From Acidobacteriaceae bacterium (lineage in GTDB: Bacteria; Acidobacteriota; Terriglobia; Terriglobales; Acidobacteriaceae), in the NCBI GenBank assembly GCA_025934135.1, contig JAICYR010000002.1, forward strand, positions 1 through 61,080: a stretch of 61,080 nt of DNA, given 5' to 3'. Both the position numbers and the translations under genes were made by a program. The notes beneath the pieces are model-generated. The model had not been told where the DNA came from, made no database searches, and saw only the letters and a program-made list of their open reading frames with translations. Positions 28,981-37,861 of the stretch are shown in pieces; within the stretch, counting starts at the first letter, position 1, and each line of letters starts with the position of its first letter.

Positions 28981-30083
28981 AACGACTGGCCGTCCTGCTG
29001 GCCTGCATTCTCGTCCCGGTACTCACCATGCCCGCACAGAGCAAAGCCCAAACCCACAAGCCGCGCGCGTCCAGGCCCCACAAATGGGCCGTCGTCCTCC
29101 ACGGCGGAGCAGGCGTCATCGAGCGCTCCTCCATGTCTCCGCAAATTGAGAAGCAGTACCGCGACGGCCTTCGCCAGGCCATCACCGCCGCCGGGGCCGT
29201 CCTCGATAAAGGAGGCTCCTCCCTCGACGCCGTTCAGGCCGCCATCGAAATCCTCGAAGACAATCCCCTCTTCAACGCCGGCCGCGGAGCCGTCTTCGCC
29301 GCCAACGGAACCAACCAGATGGACGCCTCCATTATGGACGGAGCCACCATGAAGGCCGGGGCCGTCGCCGATGTCCAGCACACGCGCCACCCCATCGCCC
29401 TCGCCCGCGCCGTTATGGAGAAGACCCCCTTCGTCCTGCTCTCCGGCACCGGGGCCGACGCCTTCTCCGTCCACGCCGGACTCCAGCAGGAGCCGCGCAG
29501 CTACTTCTTCACCGAGTCGCGCTGGCAGGCCCTCATCAAAGAACTGAAGAAGGAAAACCTCCCCGTCCCGCCGCGTCCGCAGGGAGTCCCGCCCCCGCCC
29601 ACATCAGGCCGCGCCCGCGCCCAATTCGGCAACGGCTACATCGAGCTTCCCGACAACCATAATTACGGAACCGTGGGCGTGGTCGCCCTCGACCAGCACG
29701 GCAACGTCGCCGCCGGAACCTCCACCGGAGGACTCACCGCCAAGCGCTGGGACCGCATCGGAGACTCCCCCCTCATCGGAGCCGGAACCTACGCCTCCAA
29801 CCAATCCTGCGCCGTCTCCGGAACCGGCATCGGAGAATACTTCATCCGCTACACCGTCGCCCGCACCATCTGCGCCCTGGTGCAATACAAACACATGCGC
29901 CTGCAAGCCGCGGCGGATCAAGTTATCCAGAAACAACTCGCCCCCATCCACGGCGACGGCGGAGTCATCGCCATCACCCCCGACGGCCAACTCGCCTGGA
30001 GCTTCAACACCCCCGGCATGTTCCGCGCGAAGTTAAAACAAGGTGGCAAGGTGCAGATTGGGATTTATAAGAATGAGCCGTGA
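28977..30083 (+). CDS. exported isoaspartyl peptidase / L-asparaginase (Ntn hydrolase)
   Basis: VVLHGGAGVIE; NAGRGAVFAANGTNQMDASIMDG; autocleavage context NYGTVGVVALDQHGNVAAGTSTGG; ATGA overlap with preceding gene. Confidence 0.92.
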   Translation: MKRLAVLLACILVPVLTMPAQSKAQTHKPRASRPHKWAVVLHGGAGVIERSSMSPQIEKQYRDGLRQAITAAGAVLDKGGSSLDAVQAAIEILEDNPLFNAGRGAVFAANGTNQMDASIMDGATMKAGAVADVQHTRHPIALARAVMEKTPFVLLSGTGADAFSVHAGLQQEPRSYFFTESRWQALIKELKKENLPVPPRPQGVPPPPTSGRARAQFGNGYIELPDNHNYGTVGVVALDQHGNVAAGTSTGGLTAKRWDRIGDSPLIGAGTYASNQSCAVSGTGIGEYFIRYTVARTICALVQYKHMRLQAAADQVIQKQLAPIHGDGGVIAITPDGQLAWSFNTPGMFRAKLKQGGKVQIGIYKNEP

Positions 30084-30217
30084 GGAGAAGCCCGTTTCGG
30101 GGGACCTATGCTCGTGCTCGAACCAGAAGCCTCTCTAGATGAGTGATTTGCCTGAATGGGCCAATCTAAAACCTCTGCGGTCGCTCTTGGAGGGCATTCA
30201 AATCGAACTTCGATCCT

Positions 30218-30925
30218 TCAAAGACCACAAATCGCCCTCGCGTGTTCCAAGTCCGTGGAAAGCTGCAGATTAACTGCGTTGAAGTCTGCCTCCAGAGTCG
30301 CCGGCATCTGACCTGGCGTACCGTAATCGTCCTTATTGGAAGTGACCAGCACCAACGGGCAAGCAAAACCATAAGCAGAGAGTTGCACCGCTACTTCAAG
30401 GCAATGCTCTAAGATCACGCAGTCGGCGACCGAGCCTCCGCGCTCAGCTGGAGCACGCCTGGCCATGATTCTCTGCATCGCCTTTTGAAAGCACAGGTCA
30501 TCTTGCTCGATTGAGGCTGATGTGTTCATAAGAGATAGAGCGAGCTGTTCTAGGCTTGCGCCGATATTGAATCCAGCCAAAGAAACATGACTGGGTCTGG
30601 ATGCGGGCGGAAGATTTTCGAGTACGTCATGAATCCGGCCAATCGCAGCATCGGTCTTGATAATGTGCCGACTGACTTCATTGCGAACCGTTGGAACATT
30701 ACGGTTCCATTCGTCGCGGACTTGTTGAATCTGGATTGGCCACACCCTGCGCGGAGTAGCCGCCGCCAGTGCGGCGATCGTTCGCGCCGCCGTAACGTTC
30801 TCGACTCGCATCCTCATTGTCGTGCGTAGCACGTCAAGAAGTGAGCAGGTGTCGAGAAATATGACAGGTGCCGGGTCCTGATTAATGGCCTGTACTGCCT
30901 GCGGTATGAGCATTGAACCAATCAC
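30218..30925 (-). CDS. PIN-like domain protein (start GTG 30925 or ATG 30913)
   Basis: VIFLDTCSLLDVLR N-terminal Asp motif, SVADCVILEHCLE, PLVLVTSNKDDYG acidic motifs as in PIN/DUF4935-type nucleases. Confidence 0.65.
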   Translation of the reverse strand: MIGSMLIPQAVQAINQDPAPVIFLDTCSLLDVLRTTMRMRVENVTAARTIAALAAATPRRVWPIQIQQVRDEWNRNVPTVRNEVSRHIIKTDAAIGRIHDVLENLPPASRPSHVSLAGFNIGASLEQLALSLMNTSASIEQDDLCFQKAMQRIMARRAPAERGGSVADCVILEHCLEVAVQLSAYGFACPLVLVTSNKDDYGTPGQMPATLEADFNAVNLQLSTDLEHARAICGL

Positions 30926-31560
30926 TGGTGGGAGTCGTAGCGATCAAGGAGCCCTCGAGCAAATTCATACTCAAGGCGGAGATCCGAAGTTATTTCATCG
31001 GACCAGCCATAAGATTCTGTCAGAAGGCGGCCGAGCATCGTTGTGTCTAGAACAGCACGATCCTTATGCGATGAGATGAGAAAGTCGTACCAACGCTCGC
31101 GATCCCTTGGATGAGCTGATCCGGTAGACTTATTCGCGGATAGCGAAAAGGATTCAAGAAGCTGTATTGTTCGATTTGAGAGTCCGAAGTGGCTCGCGTC
31201 AACATCGGCATCGGTAAGGAAACTCCGAAACCCCAATTCGGTTGCAGCCTGCTTTGTGGCGTGCTCGTAAAAATCGGCGACAATTCGGTTGTAAGCGTCA
31301 ATCCCCAAACGTGATGAATCGGTTGGGATGACGTTTGCAACCCATGCTGCCGAGCGCTCGGAATGATACGAGATCCACACCTCAGCGTTCGGTAACCCGT
31401 CGCGGGATGAGCAGGCGAAACAGAGATAGGATTCCCTGAGTTTTTTCTCTGCGCTTCGGTTTCTTTTCCACCCGGTGGGGAGGTGCGCTTCAATCGCCGC
31501 AGCAAGTTTGCTCAGTTGCTCGAGTTCGCACTCGACGAAGAGTTCGCGATGTATTTTCAT
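30922..31560 (-). CDS. uncharacterised protein (212 aa) upstream of and overlapping the PIN gene
   Basis: Same-strand ORF whose TGA overlaps the candidate GTG start of the PIN gene; no domain recognised by eye. Confidence 0.65.
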   Translation of the reverse strand: MKIHRELFVECELEQLSKLAAAIEAHLPTGWKRNRSAEKKLRESYLCFACSSRDGLPNAEVWISYHSERSAAWVANVIPTDSSRLGIDAYNRIVADFYEHATKQAATELGFRSFLTDADVDASHFGLSNRTIQLLESFSLSANKSTGSAHPRDRERWYDFLISSHKDRAVLDTTMLGRLLTESYGWSDEITSDLRLEYEFARGLLDRYDSHQ

Positions 31561-31727
31561 TCACAACTCCGTGATGGATCACTTGGTCTCGTGGTAATGG
31601 GAATTATAGCGGTCTCCCGGTCCCAGCACTTTCCAAATCACAGATGAGCGTGCCGCCGGTCCCTCGCGATTGAAGCCCCGGGATGACATGGGCACCAGCA
31701 GGCCGGACTCGGATGCGACAGTTACTG

Positions 31728-31767
31728 GGGGTGCCCCATCCTTTCGCGCTCTTAGCGAAAGGGTGGG
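31728..31767. repeat. dispersed palindromic repeat (GGGTGCCCCATCCTTTCGCGC...GCGAAAGGGTGGG type)
   Basis: Same core as copies at 7599, 17110, 23168 and 37862. Confidence 0.8.
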
Positions 31768-31807
31768 CAAGGAAGCTTCGTATCATGGCATGGCTTCAGC
31801 CCATGCT

Positions 31808-31897
31808 GAAAAAATCAGCTCCGAAGGAGCGCACCTTGCTGCCGCAGGCCCGAGCGGAGTCGCAGACGAAGCGAGCCGCCCCCACGCCGCCAGCGGC
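31808..31897. repeat. about 90-bp repeat, copy A (left of RelE/XRE module)
   Basis: gaaaaaatcagctccgaaggagcgcaccttgctgccgcaggcccgagcggagtcgcagacgaagcgagccgcccc...cgccgccagcggc; nearly identical to 32756..32847. Confidence 0.9.
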
Positions 31898-32217
31898 TAC
31901 GCCACGATTTCCAGCCCCTTTTTCTCCACCAGAGACAAGAGCTTAAGCGAAGGCCCCTGTGGATGCTTCTCTCCCCGCTCCCATTTGCTCACCAGGCTCG
32001 GAGTCACGTTGAGGTACGCCGCAAAAACCGCCTGACTTGCCTTCTCCCTCGTACGCAGCGCACGAATCTTCCTGGGAGTCATCTTCTGGATAGGCGTGAG
32101 GCAAAGCGCGTCGAATTTCCGCATCGTCCTCTTGTCAATCCCACCCGCGCGGTGCAGATCGGAAGCCGTCTCATGAACAGCCGCGAGCGCCGCACTGCCA
32201 AACTTATTTCCACTCAT
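31897..32217 (-). CDS. XRE-family antitoxin
   Basis: MTPRKIRALRTREKASQAVFAAYLNVTPSLVSKWERGEKHPQGPSLKLLSLVEKKGLEIV HTH; ATGA overlap with toxin gene. Confidence 0.9.
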   Translation of the reverse strand: MSGNKFGSAALAAVHETASDLHRAGGIDKRTMRKFDALCLTPIQKMTPRKIRALRTREKASQAVFAAYLNVTPSLVSKWERGEKHPQGPSLKLLSLVEKKGLEIVA

Positions 32218-32615
32218 CTCCCGACCTCCTCCTGAACTCTGAAGAAAACTCCATCGTCGACAAACCTTGCCATCTCGGCCTCCGTGTGGCCAAGAACGAT
32301 GGCCGCCAACTCCCGGAACGCCACCAGGTCATTTGCCTTAATGTTCGCCAGGTCTTTCTTCTCGAATCCATAAACATAAACCGCCCGCTTGTTCCTCTTA
32401 AACAGAATGATCGAGCGCGAACCTCCCGACTTTCCCTGCCCGGCACGCGCAATGCGCTGCTTGATCACATCTCCACCCAAGTCCGCGTCGATTGATCCAT
32501 CGTTGGCAGGTTGAGCGGCCTTCCACAAGTCCGCATCCGTGATGCGGGCCTTTCTGGCAAAACGAGCAAACGCCTTGTTCTTGTAAACGAGGACTTCATC
32601 GGGACTTTCGCTCAC
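32214..32615 (-). CDS. RelE-type toxin (DUF1044-like)
   Basis: DLGGDVIKQRIARAGQGKSGGSRSIILFKRNKRAVYVYGFEKKDLANIKANDLVAFRELA. Confidence 0.9.
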   Translation of the reverse strand: MSESPDEVLVYKNKAFARFARKARITDADLWKAAQPANDGSIDADLGGDVIKQRIARAGQGKSGGSRSIILFKRNKRAVYVYGFEKKDLANIKANDLVAFRELAAIVLGHTEAEMARFVDDGVFFRVQEEVGR

Positions 32616-32654
32616 TCAAGAAAGTATAGCACCAAGTACCATAGAGACGGGTGC

Positions 32655-32684
32655 GGGTGCCCCATGTCTCGCAGAGACATGGGA
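32655..32684. repeat. dispersed palindromic repeat (GGGTGCCCCATGTCTCGCAGAGACATGGGA type)
   Basis: Same as the copy at 23237..23266. Confidence 0.85.
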
Positions 32685-32755
32685 TCCGTCCCTAAGCTCG
32701 TGGTGAACCTCTAACCGAGAAACTCAGAACGTATCGGCATGCCTCCCGCCATTCC

Positions 32756-32847
32756 GAAAAAATCCGCTCCGAAGGAGCGTACCTTGCTGCCGCAGGCCCG
32801 AGCGGAGTCGCAGACGAAGCGAGCCGCCCCCTCACGCCGCCAGCGGC
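32756..32847. repeat. about 90-bp repeat, copy B (right of RelE/XRE module)
   Basis: Near-identical to 31808..31897, same orientation. Confidence 0.9.
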
Positions 32848-32851
32848 CTCA

Positions 32852-33898
32852 TCAAAAATGTGCAGCCTCGTCGCTCGCTGCCTCATCCCCCAGCGCCTTC
32901 CGCACATGCCCCGCCGAAATCCCTAGCGCGTGGACCGTCTTCCGATAGCTCTTCTCCAGCGCGTTGCCCGTTGAGTCTTGCGCCGTTGCAAGCGCCTTCG
33001 ATGTATGCGCGTCCCCGGTGGCCAGCGCGTCCGAGGTTTCCGCGCCGCCCTTCGCCAGCGCATCTTCCGTCGTGCTGCTCACTGCAATCACTCCCTGCGC
33101 CGGATGCCGCCCCGTATGGAACCACGCAATCTCCCCCGCCGGAAGCCCGTCCACGCGCGCCAGTGTCTCCGCCGGAAAATTCGACGTCTCCATCTTTTCC
33201 CTGAGCGGCCACCGCTTCGACGCCACAAACACCGACCCATTCATCGGATGCCCCACCTCGCCCAGGTTGATGATCGCCTGCACGCGCAGCGGAACCATCC
33301 GCTCGCACCGGTCCGCGCCGCACCCTTTTTCGCACATCGCCTGGTCAAAATACGACGCATGTTTCCCCGGCGAAATCCACACCACTGGCCCGCCATGCGC
33401 CGCACCCAGCGTCGACGCCCGCGCAATCTGGCTCACATCGCAGACAGTGTTTTCATGCGCCGCCGCATACCAGTACAACGCGGTCCACGCCCCTGCCGAC
33501 TCCCGCACCAGCGCCGACACATGCTCGGCATCCAGCGCATGTCCATGCCGCCCGCAGTCCGTACGCCACAAATGGTAGTAGTGGATCTCCACCTCGCGAC
33601 CAGCCGCACCCTTCTCCGGAAACACCTGTCCATAGATGGTCCCGTTCTGCGCCTGCACCGTCGGCCGCTTCACATCCGCCTTGAATTCGCTCGGCGCGTC
33701 CGAGCAGTCCCCCTGCCCCACCATGAACCTCGGCGTAAACTGCACCAGCAGCGCCTGCTCCAGAGCATCCGGCAGGCCGTCGCCATCCGAATCCGCCCGG
33801 ACCGCCCCCTGCGCCGCCACGGCATAAGAAGCGCACAGCAGAAAGATCAGACCGCACATCAACAGCCGCCGCACTAGCCGCGCCCCAATCGAATCCAT
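32852..33898 (-). CDS. secreted protein with DxDGDGxxD calcium-binding-like motif and C-terminal 11-residue repeats
   Basis: N-terminal hydrophobic signal, ADSDGDGLPDALE, central HYYHLWRTDCGRHGHALDAEHV and SPGKHASYFD segments. Confidence 0.7.
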   Translation of the reverse strand: MDSIGARLVRRLLMCGLIFLLCASYAVAAQGAVRADSDGDGLPDALEQALLVQFTPRFMVGQGDCSDAPSEFKADVKRPTVQAQNGTIYGQVFPEKGAAGREVEIHYYHLWRTDCGRHGHALDAEHVSALVRESAGAWTALYWYAAAHENTVCDVSQIARASTLGAAHGGPVVWISPGKHASYFDQAMCEKGCGADRCERMVPLRVQAIINLGEVGHPMNGSVFVASKRWPLREKMETSNFPAETLARVDGLPAGEIAWFHTGRHPAQGVIAVSSTTEDALAKGGAETSDALATGDAHTSKALATAQDSTGNALEKSYRKTVHALGISAGHVRKALGDEAASDEAAHF

Positions 33899-33946
33899 TC
33901 GTCCCGCATCCTCCCGCAGTCCCTATTATCACGCCAGAAAAGGAAA

Positions 33947-33966
33947 GGCCCCGCCGAGACGGGGCC
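33947..33966 (-). terminator. intrinsic terminator of the ribonucleotide reductase gene
   Basis: Minus strand GGCCCC-gtctcggc-GGGGCC followed by TTTCCTTTTCT. Confidence 0.75.
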
Positions 33967-33991
33967 AATCGGGTCCATGCAGCGTTTGCTC

Positions 33992-36900
33992 TTAGCTGCA
34001 CCCGCTCGTCGAGCCACAGCTCATGCAGCGGTAGCAGCTTCCATTCCGCACCATGATAGCTCCGCACGTGTGGCAGCTTGGAGCATCGCCCATGTCGTAC
34101 ATCTCCTTCATGGCATCGGCTGCGTGAAACACCCCGCGGTCCTGCAAATGCAGCTCGCCTTCACTCGCGCCCGCCAGGTCGGAAATAATCCCGCCCTGCG
34201 GCGCCGCCGTAGCGCCCATCCCTCGCGTTGAAGCATGCTGCTCAGGCGCAATCGGCCCTTCGCTCGGAACCACTCCCGCCACCGGCACCGCTGCCCCCGC
34301 CGGAGCCAGTCCCACAAACAGCGACAACTGCTGCCCCGACAGGAACCGCAACTGGAGCCACCGGAAGATGTAGTCCATCACCGACTTCGCGTACCCAATC
34401 TGCTCGTTGCCCGTCCAGCCCGAAGGCTCAAATCGGCTGTGTGCGAATTTCTCGCACAGCACCCGCAGCGGAACCCCATGCTGAAGCGCCAGCGAAATTG
34501 CCGTCGCAAAGCTGTCCATCAGCCCCGCCACCGTCGAGCCTTCCTTCGCCATGCGGATAAAAATCTCGCCCGGCTGCCCATTCGGATACAGCCCGACCGT
34601 GATGTATCCCTCATGTCCGGCAATGCCGAACTTGTGCGTCAGCGACGGCCGCTCCTCCGGCAGCCTGTGTCGCACCGCCCGCGGAGGCGCCTTCAGGTCC
34701 TGCTCCTCCGTCAGGGCTGAATCCACGCCCAGCGATGCCAGCGCCGCCGTGAACGCGCTCGCCGCTCCACTCACGGATCGCGCCGTCACTTCGATCTTCT
34801 CCGCCAGCTTCGCTTCCAGCGTCTTCACATCGTCCGCCGGAGCCGCCTTGCCCGTCGCAATCGCGGCCAGCACGCGGTCCGCCGCCGCGTTCAGCGTCTC
34901 ATCGGCGCTCGCGCCCTTGATCGCCTTCGCCTTGTTCCCGTCGGAAACATTCAGCGGCTGCGCGCCCTTTGATCCATCGCGATAAATCGCCACGGCCTTC
35001 AGGCCCTGCCGCCACGACTCCAGGTAAGCCTCGGCAACGTCCTCCACCGAGCAGTCATGCGGCAGATTCACCGTCTTTGAAATCGCGCCCGACAAAAACG
35101 GCTGCGCCGCGGACATCATCTTGATGTGCCCCATGTAGTGGATCGACCGCGTGCCCTTCGACGGCTTGAACGAGCAGTCGAACACCGCCAGATGCTCCGG
35201 CTTGATTCCCGGCGCGCCTTCAATCGTTCCGGTGGCGTCAATGTAGCTCACAATCACGTCCACCTGCTTGTTGTTGTAGCCCAGCTTGAACAGCGCCGCC
35301 GGCACCGTGTTGTTCACAATCTTGATCATGCCGCCGCCGACCAGCTTCTTATACTTCACCAGCGCCAGATCCGGCTCAATGCCCGTCGTATCGCAATCCA
35401 TCATGAAGCCGATCGTCCCCGTCGGAGCCAGCACCGTCACCTGCGAATTGCGATACCCATGCTTCTCGCCGTGCGCCAGCGCCTTGTCCCAGCAGTCGCG
35501 GCTCGCTTCCAGCAACTCGTCAAACTGCGGCACAGCAAACGTCTTGTCGCCCGCCGTGCGCGACTTCCCAATGTTGTTCACCTCGGCCCTGTGCATCCGG
35601 ATCACATCCAGAAACGGCTCGCGGTTCACATAAAATCCCGGGCACGCGCCGCCGTTCCGCTCCGCGCTCGCTGTCAGCGGAGTGGCCGACCCAAGCGCCG
35701 GGCACTTCTCCGCAACCCGCGATGACTGCAAATACGCCTCGCCGCACATGATCGCCGTCAGCGTCGCCGCAAAGTCGCGCCCCGCGTCCGAGTCATACGG
35801 AAGCCCGAACGCCATCAGCAGCGCGCCCAGGTTTGCATACCCCAGCCCTAGCGGCCGGTAGTCATGCGAGTTCCGCGCAATCGACTCAGTCGGATACCCG
35901 GAGTTGTCCACCAGAATCTCCATCGCAGTAATCAGAATGTCGATGGCCGCCCGGTACGCCGCAATATCAAATGTGCCCGCCGGAGTTACAAACTTCAGCA
36001 GGTTGAAACTCGCCAGGTTGCACGCCGAGTTGTCCAGAAACATATATTCCGAGCACGGATTTGACGCATTGATCCGCGCCGTGTTCTTCGACGTATGCCA
36101 CCGATTAATGGTCGAGTCATACTGCATTCCCGGATCGCCGCACTGCCACGTAGCGTCCGCAATCTTGTGCATCAGGTCGCGCGCCTTGTAGGTCTTCACC
36201 GGAGTGCCGTCCTTCACCGTGCGCGTCGCAAACTCGCCGTCCTTCTCGAACGCGCGCATAAACTCGTCCGTCACCCGCACCGAGTTGTTCGCGTTCTGGA
36301 AGAAAATGCTCGAATACGCCTCGCTATCCGGCCCGGACGAGCCGTCATAGCCTTCGCGCATCAGCGCCCAGGCCTTCGCCTCCTCCTTCATCTTGCACTC
36401 GACAAAATCCACAATGTCCGGATGGTCCACATTCAGGATCACCATCTTCGCGGCGCGCCGCGTCTTCCCGCCCGACTTAATCACGCCCGCAAAAGCGTCA
36501 AATCCGCGCATAAAGCTCAGCGGCCCAGAAGCCGTACCGCCGCCCGAAAGCTGCTCCATCGACCCGCGCAGGCTCGAAAGGTTCGACCCCGTTCCCGACC
36601 CCCACTTGAACAACATCCCTTCCGTCTTCGCCAGCGTCAGAATCGAGTCCAGCGAGTCCTCCACGGCATTAATAAAGCACGCCGAGCACTGCGGCTTCCG
36701 ATAGCCCGCCACCGAAAACTCAATCGCGCAGGTGTGCTGGTTCCAGTGCCAGTTCTGCGCGTCCGAATTCGGCTCCAGCCGGTCGCACCCCACGTTGAAC
36801 CACACTGGAGAATTGAACGCCGCCTTCTGCGTCACCAGCAGATGCACCAGCTCGTCATGGAAAATCGCCGCGTCCTCCGGCGTCGAGAAATACCCACCCG

Positions 36901-37243
36901 CCAGGCCCCAGTCCCTAACCGTCTCCGCCACCCGTCCTACAAGCTGCCGCACGCCCGTCTCGCGCTCCGGCGTCCCCATCTGCCCATGCAGATACTTGCT
37001 GGCCACAATGTTGGTCGCCGTCATCGACCAGTCGACCGGAACCTCTACGTCCTTCTGCTCAAAAATCGTCTTGCCCGCGGCATCGGTGATCAGTGCCGTC
37101 CGGCGCTCCCACTGAACCTCGTCATAGGGAGAAACCTTGGACTTCGAGAAAAAACGGCTAAACCGCAGCGCGGACGCAGAGCCGCCTTCCCTGGCGGCAG
37201 TGGAGGTGGCGGTTACAACGGATTTGTGGGTGGCCTCAGCCAT
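33992..37243 (-). CDS. nrdJ: adenosylcobalamin-dependent (class II) ribonucleoside-diphosphate reductase
   Basis: FNSPVWFNVG, GSGTGSNLSSLRGSMEQLSGGGTASGP, NPCSEYMFLDNSACNLASFNL, C-terminal CHTCGAIMVRNGSCYRCMSCG. Confidence 0.95.
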   Translation of the reverse strand: MAEATHKSVVTATSTAAREGGSASALRFSRFFSKSKVSPYDEVQWERRTALITDAAGKTIFEQKDVEVPVDWSMTATNIVASKYLHGQMGTPERETGVRQLVGRVAETVRDWGLAGGYFSTPEDAAIFHDELVHLLVTQKAAFNSPVWFNVGCDRLEPNSDAQNWHWNQHTCAIEFSVAGYRKPQCSACFINAVEDSLDSILTLAKTEGMLFKWGSGTGSNLSSLRGSMEQLSGGGTASGPLSFMRGFDAFAGVIKSGGKTRRAAKMVILNVDHPDIVDFVECKMKEEAKAWALMREGYDGSSGPDSEAYSSIFFQNANNSVRVTDEFMRAFEKDGEFATRTVKDGTPVKTYKARDLMHKIADATWQCGDPGMQYDSTINRWHTSKNTARINASNPCSEYMFLDNSACNLASFNLLKFVTPAGTFDIAAYRAAIDILITAMEILVDNSGYPTESIARNSHDYRPLGLGYANLGALLMAFGLPYDSDAGRDFAATLTAIMCGEAYLQSSRVAEKCPALGSATPLTASAERNGGACPGFYVNREPFLDVIRMHRAEVNNIGKSRTAGDKTFAVPQFDELLEASRDCWDKALAHGEKHGYRNSQVTVLAPTGTIGFMMDCDTTGIEPDLALVKYKKLVGGGMIKIVNNTVPAALFKLGYNNKQVDVIVSYIDATGTIEGAPGIKPEHLAVFDCSFKPSKGTRSIHYMGHIKMMSAAQPFLSGAISKTVNLPHDCSVEDVAEAYLESWRQGLKAVAIYRDGSKGAQPLNVSDGNKAKAIKGASADETLNAAADRVLAAIATGKAAPADDVKTLEAKLAEKIEVTARSVSGAASAFTAALASLGVDSALTEEQDLKAPPRAVRHRLPEERPSLTHKFGIAGHEGYITVGLYPNGQPGEIFIRMAKEGSTVAGLMDSFATAISLALQHGVPLRVLCEKFAHSRFEPSGWTGNEQIGYAKSVMDYIFRWLQLRFLSGQQLSLFVGLAPAGAAVPVAGVVPSEGPIAPEQHASTRGMGATAAPQGGIISDLAGASEGELHLQDRGVFHAADAMKEMYDMGDAPSCHTCGAIMVRNGSCYRCMSCGSTSGCS

Positions 37244-37481
37244 GGGAATGCTCCTCCGGGGGTAAAAAAATGGGGTACTGCTTGGACTCTTCTCATCAAG
37301 GCGGGCCGCGAAAAAGTTCGGCGGGCCCTACAATTCACGAACAACAAATGGTCAACGAGAAGATATCCAATCGGAGCTTTCTACCCCGTCGGAAACCGCC
37401 CATCTCATTGCCTGCGGCCAAAGCTCCTACAAGAGCCGCAGTTGGCAAAGTACCGCTGTTACTTGTGCATGTCAAGCAAGA

Positions 37482-37499
37482 ACCACTACATCTTGTATT
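37482..37499. promoter_or_regulatory. candidate NrdR box upstream of nrdJ
   Basis: Minus strand ATACAAGATGTAGTGG matches ACACWATATATWGTGT at 12 of 16 positions by eye. Confidence 0.35.
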
Positions 37500-37750
37500 T
37501 TAGACGCAATCCGGTAATCCAGTGCCGCAAATTCAGGCATTCGCCTGTGGAGAACCCCCGGACCCCGCTCTGCTCGCGATCTAGGCGCTTCAAAGGTCAG
37601 TGCCAAGTTGGGCTTCGACGGATAATCCCTATTCCCTGATCCCTGATCCCTGCCTTTCCGACCCTACTCCCCACCCCCTTGCCCCACAAGACGCAGAACC
37701 ATTGCATCTTTTGTGGAAAGCTGTGGAACTCGTGGACAACCAGGACTGGA

Positions 37751-37814
37751 GGGTGGCCCACACCGGGGTCCCCACACCGGGGCCCCCGTGAACAGGTCTT
37801 CGTTCGTGGGGTGG
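37751..37814. repeat. palindromic repeat with internally duplicated CACCGGGGTCCCC
   Basis: GGGTGGCCCACACCGGGGTCCCCACACCGGGGCCCCCGTGAACAGGTCTTCGTTCGTGGGGTGG. Confidence 0.75.
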
Positions 37815-37843
37815 ACTCAAGCCTGGTTTTGGCTTGAATGGGG
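37809..37843. repeat. palindromic repeat (third variant)
   Basis: GGGGTGGACTCAAGCCtggttTTGGCTTGAATGGGG. Confidence 0.75.
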
Positions 37844-37861
37844 AACAAACACTAAAACCTG

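Noticed and set aside
32739-32948. ORFs sharing SAPKERTLLPQARAESQTKRAAP at 31683 and 32739
   Set aside because: The shared peptide is the translation of the 90-bp DNA repeat, not evidence for a protein family.
37243-37600. Possible cobalamin riboswitch upstream of B12-dependent nrdJ
   Set aside because: I looked for a B12-box-like sequence on the minus strand and did not see one; an Infernal search would settle it.
36095-37639. 514-aa open frame antisense to nrdJ
   Set aside because: Arg/His/Leu-rich shadow of a strongly recognised gene.
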